The position numbers and the translations under genes are program-made. Positions 24,885-32,937 of a DNA stretch of 64,000 nucleotides are shown here, piece after piece (positions within the stretch are counted from its first letter, which is position 1; every line of letters begins with the position of its first letter). The DNA is from VXYL01 sp963665195 (GTDB taxonomy: Bacteria; Pseudomonadota; Gammaproteobacteria; Pseudomonadales; Azotimanducaceae): positions 4,588,001 through 4,652,000 of the forward strand of contig OY762070.1 in assembly GCA_963665195.1 (NCBI GenBank). The letters are read 5' to 3'. The notes under the pieces were generated by a model, which worked only from the letters and a program-made list of their open reading frames with translations, ran no database searches and was not told the DNA's origin.

Positions 24885-26147
24885 ATGACGCAGACGAACC
24901 TCGCCGCACCGCTGGCCGAGCGCGTGGAGTACGCATCGCCCGCTTGGCTTGCGGCGGCGAAGCGATTCCTCGAAGAGCGCGCGGCGGCGCTCTCGGCCAC
25001 GCCGTTCAGCGTCGCGAGAACGCTCCGCGCCCCGCCGCCGCATCTGGCCGGCGGCCGCACCAGCATCGGCTACACGCTGCGGCTGTCGCGAGATGCCGTG
25101 GAAGTCGAGGCCGCAGCGGACCCGAATGCCGATCTCCACGAGACCGCGGACTACAACTGCGCCCTGCCGTTCTGCTGGACCGTGCGTGGCGACGATGCCG
25201 AGGCTGCCGGCCGGGCGCATCGCGAATACCGCTACCTGGCCGGCGAACGGGCACCCGAGGCGCTGCGGCATCGCGAGCCGCCCGCAGGCACCGCCACCGT
25301 TCTGCGCGAGCTGCACGACCACTTGGCGCGGCGCACGGTCAACAACCCCGACATCGACCACCGAGCGGCGGGCTTCGGGCTCGAGGGGCACATCGAAGCG
25401 CTCGACGACACCGGCTACGCCGTACTCCGCAACGCCTTCACCACCGACTTCGCCGACGAGCTGCGCGCCGAGACGCATCGCAACCACGACGCAGCGCCGC
25501 CCGACTCGGGCTTCCGGGCTACCATGCTGCTGCGCCGCGGTCCGCTGTGGGAGCAGGCCGCGATCCACCCTTGGGTGCTGACCCTCGCGGAATACTTGCT
25601 CGGCCGCGGCTGCGTGCTCTACCAGTCGGACACCATCGTCAAAGGCCCGGGTCTCGACACCCACCCGGGCCTGCATGCGGACTACGGCGCCTCCCGCGTC
25701 GCCGAGCCGTTCCCGGAGTACTGTCTGGAAGCCACCGCAGTGTGGGCCATCGACGACTTCGACCTCGCCGCCGGCCCCACGGTGATCCTGCCCGGCAGCT
25801 TCCGCAAGCGCAGCCAGGTGCCGCCGGGCACCGGCCGCGACGGCACGGTGACGATCGAGATGCCCAAGGGTTCCATCGCCTTCTGGCACGGCGCTTCATG
25901 GCACGGCTCGATGCCGCGCCAAGCGCCCGGTCGGCGCACCTCCCTGCACAATGCCGACGTGCGCTTCTTCATGCGTCCGCTGGAACGCTACGACGACATC
26001 GACCAGCGCATCGTGGACCGCAACCCGCCGGTGTTCGCGACGCTCTGCGGCCTCGACGACCCGTTCGGCAAGAGCGGCGACACCGGCGCGGACTTCGAGC
26101 GCATGCGCTACGCGAGCGAGGCCGGCTACGGGCGCACGGCGCTGTAG
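24885..26147 (+). CDS. Phytanoyl-CoA dioxygenase (PhyH) family protein with an extra N-terminal domain
   Basis: Residues 170-400 form a PhyH-type Fe(II)/2-oxoglutarate oxygenase. The iron facial triad is LHADYG (His-x-Asp) and the distal His in ASWHGSMPRQ, with the 2-oxoglutarate Arg nearby (PGRRTSL). GTVTIEMPKGSIAFWHG and GPTVILPGSFRKRSQ are typical core strands. The first 160 residues are an unassigned domain (PPPHLAGGRTSIGYTLRLS, then ALPFCWTVRGDD). PhyH relatives hydroxylate many small molecules, so substrate is unknown. It is transcribed away from the formate dehydrogenase operon. Confidence 0.85.
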   Translation: MTQTNLAAPLAERVEYASPAWLAAAKRFLEERAAALSATPFSVARTLRAPPPHLAGGRTSIGYTLRLSRDAVEVEAAADPNADLHETADYNCALPFCWTVRGDDAEAAGRAHREYRYLAGERAPEALRHREPPAGTATVLRELHDHLARRTVNNPDIDHRAAGFGLEGHIEALDDTGYAVLRNAFTTDFADELRAETHRNHDAAPPDSGFRATMLLRRGPLWEQAAIHPWVLTLAEYLLGRGCVLYQSDTIVKGPGLDTHPGLHADYGASRVAEPFPEYCLEATAVWAIDDFDLAAGPTVILPGSFRKRSQVPPGTGRDGTVTIEMPKGSIAFWHGASWHGSMPRQAPGRRTSLHNADVRFFMRPLERYDDIDQRIVDRNPPVFATLCGLDDPFGKSGDTGADFERMRYASEAGYGRTAL

Positions 26148-26254
26148 TGCGCCGAGATCGCGCCAATTGTTCGCGACAATCCCACTTGCTTGCGACAGCA
26201 TTTGCCCAGCGAAAACACAGACTCTTCAAGCATCGGCGGTGGTACGGTAGCGAC

Positions 26255-27067
26255 ATGGACGACAGCCAGCGGCGGCAAAGGCAACTCAACGGGGTGCTGC
26301 TCGCGGCGGACGGCACGCCGCGACTGCCCCATGTCGCCTACGACGAGGACGGCTACGCGTACAGCGACGGTGCTCCCTTGGCACAGAACGACGATCAAGC
26401 GGATCAGATCTTCTACGCATTCCCGGTGCTCAAGGCGTTTCTGCGTCGGCGCATCCCGGATGCCTTCGCGGGCAGCGACATGCTGATCTACCCGCGCCGG
26501 CGCGAGAGCGGCCTCGCGCCCGACATCTTCGTGGCTCTTGGCGCAGGGGATCTGGATCCGCACGGACGCAAGCGCAACTCGTACAAGCTGTTCGAGGGCG
26601 AGCCGGTTCCGTCGTTCGTGCTGGAAGTGCTGTCGGGCACCACCTCGGACAAGGATCTCGGCCCGAAGCGCGATGCCTACGCTGAGTGGGGCATCGAGGA
26701 GTACTGGATGTTCGACCCGTTCGGCGAGGACATTCCGGGCTGCATCTCCGCGGAATGGCTCTGCGGCGGCGCCTACAAGGACATCGAGCCGCTGCCGGGT
26801 ACGCTGGTGTACCCCAGCGTGGTGCTGGGGCTTGAGCTGCGCTCCGAAGACGACATGCTGCGCATCCACGACCCGGAGACGGGCAAGGATCTGCGCGACC
26901 TCGGCGAGGAGTTCGAAGCCCGGGAGGCGGCGGAGGAACGGGCGGGTGAGGCGGAGCAACGGGCGGCAATGGCGGAACAACGGGCGGCGGCGGCAGAGCG
27001 GCGGGCGTCTGCGGCCGAAGCCGAACTCGCCGAGCTTCGGCGTCGGGGACAGCAGGACCGGTCGTAG
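26255..27067 (+). CDS. Uma2 family (DUF820) putative restriction-like endonuclease
   Basis: The 270-residue protein carries the PD-(D/E)XK-type Uma2 core: DMLIYPRRRESGLAPDIFVA (catalytic Asp), then VPSFVLEVLSGTTSDKDLG (Glu and following Lys) and KRDAYAEWGIEEYWMFDP. Its C-terminal 60 residues are a run of Ala/Arg/Glu-rich heptads (EAEQRAAMAEQRAAAAERRA), probably a coiled coil. Uma2 proteins are abundant in cyanobacteria and some marine lineages and have no agreed function. The ATG at 26255 follows a GTAGCGAC spacer with a weak ribosome-binding site. Confidence 0.88.
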   Translation: MDDSQRRQRQLNGVLLAADGTPRLPHVAYDEDGYAYSDGAPLAQNDDQADQIFYAFPVLKAFLRRRIPDAFAGSDMLIYPRRRESGLAPDIFVALGAGDLDPHGRKRNSYKLFEGEPVPSFVLEVLSGTTSDKDLGPKRDAYAEWGIEEYWMFDPFGEDIPGCISAEWLCGGAYKDIEPLPGTLVYPSVVLGLELRSEDDMLRIHDPETGKDLRDLGEEFEAREAAEERAGEAEQRAAMAEQRAAAAERRASAAEAELAELRRRGQQDRS

Positions 27068-27121
27068 GTGGCCCGATGGCGCGTCGCTCAAGAGAACGCA
27101 TGGCGACGCAATCCGCACCCC

Positions 27122-28684
27122 CTACCTTGGCCGATCGAAGGCCACGCGAAAACCGATGGTCGGCGAGCGGTAGCCCGGCGCGACGTGGTTGCGGTAATCG
27201 AAGCGCGCCGTCGCCGTGCCGGGAAGCAGGTAGTTGCCGCCCTTGACGATCATCGCGTAGCTGCCGGCCGCGGTCGATACGCTGCGGGTCCACTCGGAGA
27301 CATTCCCCCCTAAGCCGAGCAGCCCGTCCGGCGTCGCGTCGCCGCTCTCGGACGCGGTCCGCTGCGGGCCGCCTAGCGCCCGCTCGCCGGTAACGGGGCT
27401 CGCTGCCGCGAACGCATCGCCCCACGGGTAGAGGCGCCGGCCCTGTCCGGAGGCCGCGTTCTCCCATTCTTCCGCGGTGGGCAGGCGCCCGCCGGCCCAC
27501 GAAGCGAAAGCATACGCGGACCACCAGTCGACGTTCACCACCGGCAGCTCCTGGTCGCGCATTTGCGCATCCCAGTCCGGCGGCCGGTGGCGATGATCCG
27601 CTGGCTGGCCGTCCTCGGCGTGCAGTCCGATGGCGACGAACGGGTCGCGCAGGAAGGCGGCGTATTCGCGCCGCGTGATCTCGCGAACCGTGAGATGCAG
27701 TTCGCCCGCGACCGTCTCGGGCTCATCGAAGATGCGCCCGATCAGGTCGATGCGATCCCGCGGCAGCGCCGCGAGCAGGCTCGGCACGCGGGCGTCGGCG
27801 GGCAGGCCGATCGAGTACTCCCCCGGTTGCAGGGCTGCGACGTCCGGCTCGGTGCGCCAGGGCGTCGCAGGCGGTGGCCGATCAAAGGCGCAGCGGAAGC
27901 CGAGGTACGGCGAGCGGAACGCCGCCGGCGCCGTGCGGTACATCGCCGCCAGCGCGTAGATCTCGCGCGGCGCGTTGTAGGCGTTGCCGCCCATGACCGC
28001 GGGCCGGTCGCCGTCCACCGCCCACTCGGAGACGTTCTGACCCATGTCGGCGAAGCCCGCGGGGGTATTGGTCTGCGGCTGCTGCGCGCACGGCCGGGCG
28101 GCGTTGAGCAGCGGGTCCAGGTACGGCCACGGCGCGGGGTCGAAGTCGTCGCCCCAAGGGTAGAGGCGCTGCGGCCGGCCGGCGGCGGCGGCGATCCACT
28201 CGTCAGCATCCGGCAGGCGTCCGCCGGCGGCGCGGCAATACGCGTAGGCGTCGTACCAGGTCACGCCGTTCGCCGGGCCGTCCAGGCGACCGCTGATCGC
28301 GTGCTCCTTGGTGTTGCTGAAGTGGCGCCAGTCCGCCGGCTGGCCGGGGGCATCGGAGTCCGCCTCGGGGTGGAACGGGCGCCAGCCGGCGAATTTGTTG
28401 AAGTCGCCTTGGCGGACTTCGCAGCGGTCCAGCAGCACCGGGTGCGCTATCCGCGTCTGCCGCGCCCCGGCGGCGAGCACCCGGTCGAAGGCGCGCAGGT
28501 ACGAGAAATGGCTCAGGTGGCGCAGCAGCACCGCGTCGAGTCTGGCACCCGCGGCGCTCGGCTCGGCGGCCGCGGCGAGGCGCACCTCGGCCGTGTCGAA
28601 GTCGCGCCACAGCGGCCACAGTTTGGCGATGGCGCCGAGCGCGCAGACCAGGGCCGCGGCGGCGAACCAGCGGGCTCGCTTCAC
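27122..28684 (-). CDS. Membrane-anchored protein with two FGE-sulfatase (SUMF1-like) domains
   Basis: The 520-residue protein starts with a single membrane segment (WFAAAALVCALGAIAKL), so the rest is periplasmic. It has two formylglycine-generating-enzyme-type domains: one around 70-270 (CEVRQGDFNKFAGW, WYDAYAYCRAAGGRLPDADE, GQNVSEWAVDG, YLGFRCAFDRP) and one around 330-520 (TVREITRREYAAFL, VNVDWWSAYAFASWAGGRLP, GNVSEWTRS, TIGFRVAFDRPR). The copper-binding Cys pair of true sulfatase-activating enzymes is not seen, so they may be binding or structural domains. The start is GTG at 28684, overlapping the preceding stop (GTGA). It is the last gene of the ExbB/ExbD-like operon. Confidence 0.85.
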   Translation of the reverse strand: MKRARWFAAAALVCALGAIAKLWPLWRDFDTAEVRLAAAAEPSAAGARLDAVLLRHLSHFSYLRAFDRVLAAGARQTRIAHPVLLDRCEVRQGDFNKFAGWRPFHPEADSDAPGQPADWRHFSNTKEHAISGRLDGPANGVTWYDAYAYCRAAGGRLPDADEWIAAAAGRPQRLYPWGDDFDPAPWPYLDPLLNAARPCAQQPQTNTPAGFADMGQNVSEWAVDGDRPAVMGGNAYNAPREIYALAAMYRTAPAAFRSPYLGFRCAFDRPPPATPWRTEPDVAALQPGEYSIGLPADARVPSLLAALPRDRIDLIGRIFDEPETVAGELHLTVREITRREYAAFLRDPFVAIGLHAEDGQPADHRHRPPDWDAQMRDQELPVVNVDWWSAYAFASWAGGRLPTAEEWENAASGQGRRLYPWGDAFAAASPVTGERALGGPQRTASESGDATPDGLLGLGGNVSEWTRSVSTAAGSYAMIVKGGNYLLPGTATARFDYRNHVAPGYRSPTIGFRVAFDRPR

Positions 28685-30393
28685 GCCGACCGGCGCCAGT
28701 ACCGTGCCGCGACGCCCGCCGCGAACAGCGCCCCGACCGTGCCGTAGAACAGCAGTCGCCAGGACTCGCTGCGCAGGGCGACGCCGGGAAAACGAGATTC
28801 GACGCGCAAGCCGTTCATTTCGATGGCGTTCTCGTCCACCGGCAGCAGCAATCGCCCGGCCCGGTCGAGGCCCGCGTAGACGAAGCCGGTGACGAAGTCC
28901 GAGCGCGCCGCGTCGACCACCGTGACCACGCGCCAACCGAGCGCGGCAGCGTCGTCGGCAACGCCGGCGGCGCCGTCGCTGCCGGGCATCTCGGGCATCA
29001 GCAGCACGCCGCCCGGCTCGAGCTCCATGCGCAGTCCCGTGTGGACTTCCGCATGGCTGCCGAGGCGCAGCGTGACCACCGCGGGGTCCGTTTCGTGCGC
29101 GGGCTCAGGCTGCGCCGCGTCGTGCAGCCAGCGCAGGCGACCGAGCGGCTCGTTCTGGAATGCGCGGAGCGCCTGGCCGCGGGTGGCGGCGTCGCGCTGC
29201 GGAACCAGATCGAGTCCGTCCTCGCTGCGAGCGCGGGGCGTTTCCATGAGGAACTCGAGGCTCCTCAGCGCGGCCTCTTCGGCGGCACCGGGCGGCGGCA
29301 GCCGCGCGGCGCGGGCGATGACATCGCTCATGAAATCGTAACGCGGCAGCTGCGAAGGCTGACCGGCGTCGGCGGCGGCTTGCAGTTCGGCCATGTAGGC
29401 GAACAACCCGCGCAGGATGTCGCGCATGGGGAAGTTCTCGCCGAGGGCGATGCCGGAGCGGGTCGCCGCCGGCACGGCGGCGCGGAAGCGGTTGCCTTCG
29501 ATGTTCGGCAGCTGGCCCAGCGCCCGCGGCGCCTGTTCGCTGGCCGACTCCGCGCGCGATTCGCCGCCGGCGGCACCTCCCGGCAGGTCGAGGGGCTCTT
29601 CCTGCGCGTTCGCCGGGCTGCCCCAATCGCCCGCGCCGCCGGCTTGGCTGCGGGCCAGCGGATCGTGCGGATAGTGGATGTCGAAGCCGCCGAAACGCGC
29701 CACGGCCACATCCTCCGGCAAGGCTTGGTCGTCGCTGGTCGGGCCGCCCACGGCCCCCCCTTGCCGCGCGGCGCCTTGGCCCAGGCCGGCAGCTTCGTCG
29801 GCGGGCGCGCCGCGCGGGGCGCGCACCAGCCAACGGCCTCCCGCCTGGCCATGCGCCGGCGTGCCCTGCGGGCCGAGGAAGTGCCAGTGCCGCGGCTGCA
29901 GCCCGTGCGCCTTGAAGATCGACATGGCGATGTAGAACTCGGCGATGCCGTATACGTCGACGCGCGTGGCGAGCAGCTGCTCCGGGGCCAGGCTGCCCAG
30001 ATAGGCATCGAGGGCGTTGTCCGGGCGCAGCAGTTCTTCGCGCGGGTAGACCGTCCCGGTGTAGAAGTCCCGCAGATGGCCGTCGTGCAGTTCGATGATC
30101 GGCATGGTCTGGTGCTGCGGGTTGCGGTCGAAGGGCGAGGAGACGTAGTCGTGCAGCTGCGCCGGAGCGCTGGTCGGCAGCGCGTTCATCACGAAGGAGC
30201 CGGCGATCTCGCGGCTCAGCAGCACGCCCACGTCTTGCGCCTGTTCCAGCTTGTCCTGCTCCTGCTCGTAGCGGGTCAGCAGCGTGACGACGATCATGAT
30301 GATGACGATGGCGACGCTGTTGGCGAGGATGTCGGCCAAAGCGACGCCGGCGAACGCGGGGAAGGTGGTACGGCGCGGTGCGAGCGAGGCCAC
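28681..30393 (-). CDS. Large protein with N- and C-terminal membrane segments, unknown function
   Basis: The 570-residue protein starts at GTG 30393 and has an ExbD/MotB-like N-terminal membrane helix (FAGVALADILANSVAIVIIM), a long periplasmic part and a C-terminal membrane helix (LLFYGTVGALFAAGVAARYW) with a short basic tail. The middle (about 180-310) is Gly/Ala/Pro-rich and looks disordered; a flanking region reads YGIAEFYIAMSIFKAHGLQP. No catalytic motif was found. It lies 6 nt after the ExbD-like gene and is coupled to the double-FGE gene. Confidence 0.8.
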   Translation of the reverse strand: MASLAPRRTTFPAFAGVALADILANSVAIVIIMIVVTLLTRYEQEQDKLEQAQDVGVLLSREIAGSFVMNALPTSAPAQLHDYVSSPFDRNPQHQTMPIIELHDGHLRDFYTGTVYPREELLRPDNALDAYLGSLAPEQLLATRVDVYGIAEFYIAMSIFKAHGLQPRHWHFLGPQGTPAHGQAGGRWLVRAPRGAPADEAAGLGQGAARQGGAVGGPTSDDQALPEDVAVARFGGFDIHYPHDPLARSQAGGAGDWGSPANAQEEPLDLPGGAAGGESRAESASEQAPRALGQLPNIEGNRFRAAVPAATRSGIALGENFPMRDILRGLFAYMAELQAAADAGQPSQLPRYDFMSDVIARAARLPPPGAAEEAALRSLEFLMETPRARSEDGLDLVPQRDAATRGQALRAFQNEPLGRLRWLHDAAQPEPAHETDPAVVTLRLGSHAEVHTGLRMELEPGGVLLMPEMPGSDGAAGVADDAAALGWRVVTVVDAARSDFVTGFVYAGLDRAGRLLLPVDENAIEMNGLRVESRFPGVALRSESWRLLFYGTVGALFAAGVAARYWRRSA

Positions 30394-30399
30394 GGGGAT

Positions 30400-30891
30400 T
30401 CAGGGCGTCTGGCCGGGCGGGGCCGCGGGCAGCGTCGCCTGGCGCACGTAGGCCGGAATGTCGCCGAGCGAGACGGACTTCAGCAGTTCGTCGTTGGCGA
30501 TGATCCAGCCGACGGTGACCGGCCTGTCCGCCGGCAGCACCCGCATGATGCAGTTGCGCGCCTCGGCCATCGTGCCCACGCCGTCCTGCAGAATCGCGAA
30601 GATGATCTGCTGCCGCTCGCCCTGGTAGATGCGCCGCACGTAGTACACGAACGGGCTGCCCGGGTGGCAGAGCTCGCCGGCGGCGACGGTGTCGCCGTTC
30701 TCCACGATGCGCAGCTCGTCGGCGAAGGTGAGCACCACGAAGCCGGCGCCGCTCGCCCCCCAGCCGACGCGATACAGGCCCTCTTCCGCGGCCGCTTCGA
30801 GGCGCTCGGCCAGCGCCGCCTGCGACAGCAGGTTCATCAGCAGGAAGAGCACCAGCAGCAGCGCGAAGATGCCGCCGAAGATCTCCACCAT
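30400..30891 (-). CDS. ExbD/MotB-like membrane protein
   Basis: From ATG 30891 the product is 163 residues: a membrane segment right at the start (FGGIFALLLVLFLLMNLL), then a periplasmic domain with GFVVLTFADELRIVE and VGWIIANDELLKSV. Size, topology and the preceding channel gene fit an ExbD/TolR/MotB-like stator partner. In this family a conserved Asp faces the membrane near the start; here PMVEIFGG puts a Glu there. Sixteen in-frame codons lie between that ATG and the channel gene stop, opening with CTG at 30939 which overlaps it as CTGA and has GAGGGG before it, so the real start may be CTG (179 residues). Confidence 0.72.
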   Translation of the reverse strand: MVEIFGGIFALLLVLFLLMNLLSQAALAERLEAAAEEGLYRVGWGASGAGFVVLTFADELRIVENGDTVAAGELCHPGSPFVYYVRRIYQGERQQIIFAILQDGVGTMAEARNCIMRVLPADRPVTVGWIIANDELLKSVSLGDIPAYVRQATLPAAPPGQTP

Positions 30892-30935
30892 CGGCGTGCC
30901 GCTGGACTCCTGCTCGGTGTGGGCGTTGCTGGCGC

Positions 30936-31985
30936 TCAGACGGCCCCCTCGCCGGCCGCGCCACGTACAAGGCTCTCGTAGCCGACCAGCACATTGTCCT
31001 CCCAGCGCTGCAGCGCGGTTTGCAGCAGCGTCAGGAAAACGCTCAGCGACAGGGCGATGAGCGTGGTATCGAAGGCGATGCCGAGCGGGGCGATGGCCTG
31101 GCCGAGTTCGCTGGACAGGTCCGCAAGGCTCCCGCGCGAACTGATGATGCTCTGGATGCCGTCCGCCGCCAGCGAGATGCCGAGCACGGTGCCGATGAAG
31201 CCGAGGATGGGGATCGCCCAGTTGATGTAGCGCGGCAGGACGTAGAAGTCGGCCGACTTGCGCCAGACGAGGCTCAGGAACTCGTCGTCGCTCGCCAGCT
31301 CGCCGCCGCCGGCCGCTTGGCGAAGCGCCTGGATCAGCTCCGACTTCTGCGCGGCGCCGCGCCTGCCATGCATCAGCCGCCGCTCGCGCCACAGCACCCA
31401 GGCCTTGTTGGCGAGCAGCAGCAGTCCCCAGAAGAAGAGCGCGATGGTCATCGGCGGGATGATGCCGCGCTCCGTGAACTTGGCGGCGAAGGGAGCGAGC
31501 GCAGGGCTGCGCAGACCCACGTAGTCGATGAGCAGCACCGCGCCCGTGGCGAGGGTGGCGGCCAGCGCCAGCGTGAGTGCCATCGGCGGCCCGGACAGGG
31601 CCGCCGCAACGCGCTCGGCGACCGATGGGCTGCGCGCTGCCGCGGCTAGACGGTTGAACAGGATGTAGATGGCGTACAGCGCCGGCGCGACCAGCAACAG
31701 CGGGACGGCCTCCTCGACGCGCACTGGCGCGTCGGCGAGGGTGGGCAGCAGGGCGCAGAACGACATCGCCACCGAGACCGCGATGACCAGCATCAGGCAG
31801 ACGACTTCGGTGACCCGCCCGAAGTCCATCCCGCGCATGAGTCGTGGCAGCCACAGCGGCGGCGTGCCGACCGCGGCGCCGACCATGGCGCCCGCCCACA
31901 GCGGGCCGTCGAACGGCAGCGCGATGGTGGCGCCGACGAGTGCGCAGAAAGCGGCGAAGGCGGCGAGGGGAACGGCGTGCTTCAT
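30936..31985 (-). CDS. MotA/TolQ/ExbB proton-channel family protein
   Basis: The 349-residue inner-membrane protein has about seven hydrophobic segments. The C-terminal MotA/TolQ/ExbB signature is clear: INWAIPILGFIGTVLGISLA, then GQAIAPLGIAFDTTLIALSL and VFLTLLQTALQRWED. Family members form ion-driven complexes with ExbD/MotB-like partners. Extra N-terminal membrane helices and RRLMHGRRGAAQKSELI in the cytosolic loop distinguish it from plain ExbB. It is the first of four cotranscribed genes (ExbB-like, ExbD-like, 570-residue membrane protein, double FGE). No tonB, tolB or pal neighbour is present. Confidence 0.88.
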   Translation of the reverse strand: MKHAVPLAAFAAFCALVGATIALPFDGPLWAGAMVGAAVGTPPLWLPRLMRGMDFGRVTEVVCLMLVIAVSVAMSFCALLPTLADAPVRVEEAVPLLLVAPALYAIYILFNRLAAAARSPSVAERVAAALSGPPMALTLALAATLATGAVLLIDYVGLRSPALAPFAAKFTERGIIPPMTIALFFWGLLLLANKAWVLWRERRLMHGRRGAAQKSELIQALRQAAGGGELASDDEFLSLVWRKSADFYVLPRYINWAIPILGFIGTVLGISLAADGIQSIISSRGSLADLSSELGQAIAPLGIAFDTTLIALSLSVFLTLLQTALQRWEDNVLVGYESLVRGAAGEGAV

Positions 31986-32151
31986 CTGGAAGTGGTCTAC
32001 TCGTTTGGCCGGGAGGCGCGTTGCGGGCGGAAAGCGAAGCATACGCGCCCATAGCCGGCCCGACGTTTCGCTGCCGCGGTGTCGGGTTCGCCTCCGGCCA
32101 AGCCACCCGACCTCCCACGAAACAAGCGCCGCTGGTCGCCGCCTGCTGGTG

Positions 32152-32937
32152 ATGGCGGAACACCAGAGCGTGCCGGGCCGACGCATGGCTGCCCGCATGA
32201 GCACCCAAACGGGGATGCTCTACGAAGCGCTGCGAGCCGACCTGCGCGACGTCGACGGCCGGTTCCCGGCACTGCTCGCGATCGTCGTCTTCGCCGGCGA
32301 TGAGGCGTGGCGCGAAGCGGCGGACCTGTCGGCGCTGGTGGAGTCGTGCGCGGTGCCGATGGCGATTGCCGGGCTGCGCTACCTGCTGCTTGATCTCGAG
32401 AAGGCGGCGAGCGAGGCGGCGAGCGAGCATCCGCCGTCGCAAAATCGCTTCAGCGCGTTCGCGCGGTTGACCTTCGCATCGTCGGAGGCTGAGGCGATGC
32501 GACTGTTGGCCGAGGTGCGCGGCTGGCTCGACCTCGCGGACGAGGATGAGTCGCGATTGTTGCAGGACCTTGTAGACTGGTTCCATGCGCTGGCGCAACC
32601 GGACCCGAGCGCATCCTGGTACCACGACGAAACGAGAGCACCGGAGGAGACGATGGGAAGACTGCCGACGCTGGAGACGAACATCCGCCGCGCAATGGAG
32701 CGCAACCGCGAGGAGGGCATGGCCCGAGGCGTGGCCCAGGGCGCGGCGCGGCAGCGCGCCATGCTGGTGCGGCAGGCAGCGCATCGGTTCGGCACCGACT
32801 GGGGTCGCCGGCTGGATGCCGCGCTGCGCGGCGCGGACGATCCGGCCGAACTGGACCGAGCGGCGCACCTGATCCTGGACTGCGCGACCGGGCAGCAGTT
32901 GCTCGGCCGCCTGAACGGACGCAAGCCGTCGGCCTAG
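32152..32937 (+). pseudogene. N-terminally truncated Rpn/PD-(D/E)XK family protein
   Basis: The 261-residue frame from ATG 32152 begins MAEHQSVPGRRMAARM, which matches the Glu-x-Gln-Ser end of the nuclease core in Rpn-type proteins and aligns with ELESTNRRRIAARVM of the full-length relative at 41212-42237. The preceding Asp-bearing core (about 80 residues) is missing from this frame; the 100 nt upstream hold only scraps of it. The C-terminal part is intact (AMERNREEGMARGVAQGAAR, ending LIL-DCATGQQLLGRLNG), like the relative's end. It is likely a non-functional copy. It overlaps the convergent ankyrin gene by 4 nt. Confidence 0.6.

Noticed and set aside
27122..28684. Sulfatase-maturating formylglycine-generating enzyme acting on a sulfatase
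   Set aside because: No sulfatase gene is nearby, the protein has two domains in tandem, and the copper-binding Cys pair of active enzymes is not evident.
27122..31985. Zorya anti-phage system
   Set aside because: The MotA/MotB-like pair fits ZorA/ZorB in outline, but no ZorC, ZorD helicase/nuclease or ZorE is present. FGE-domain proteins are not part of Zorya.
32152..32937. Complete Rpn nuclease gene
   Set aside because: The frame lacks the N-terminal half of the nuclease core present in the relative at 41212-42237, so it was called a truncated copy.
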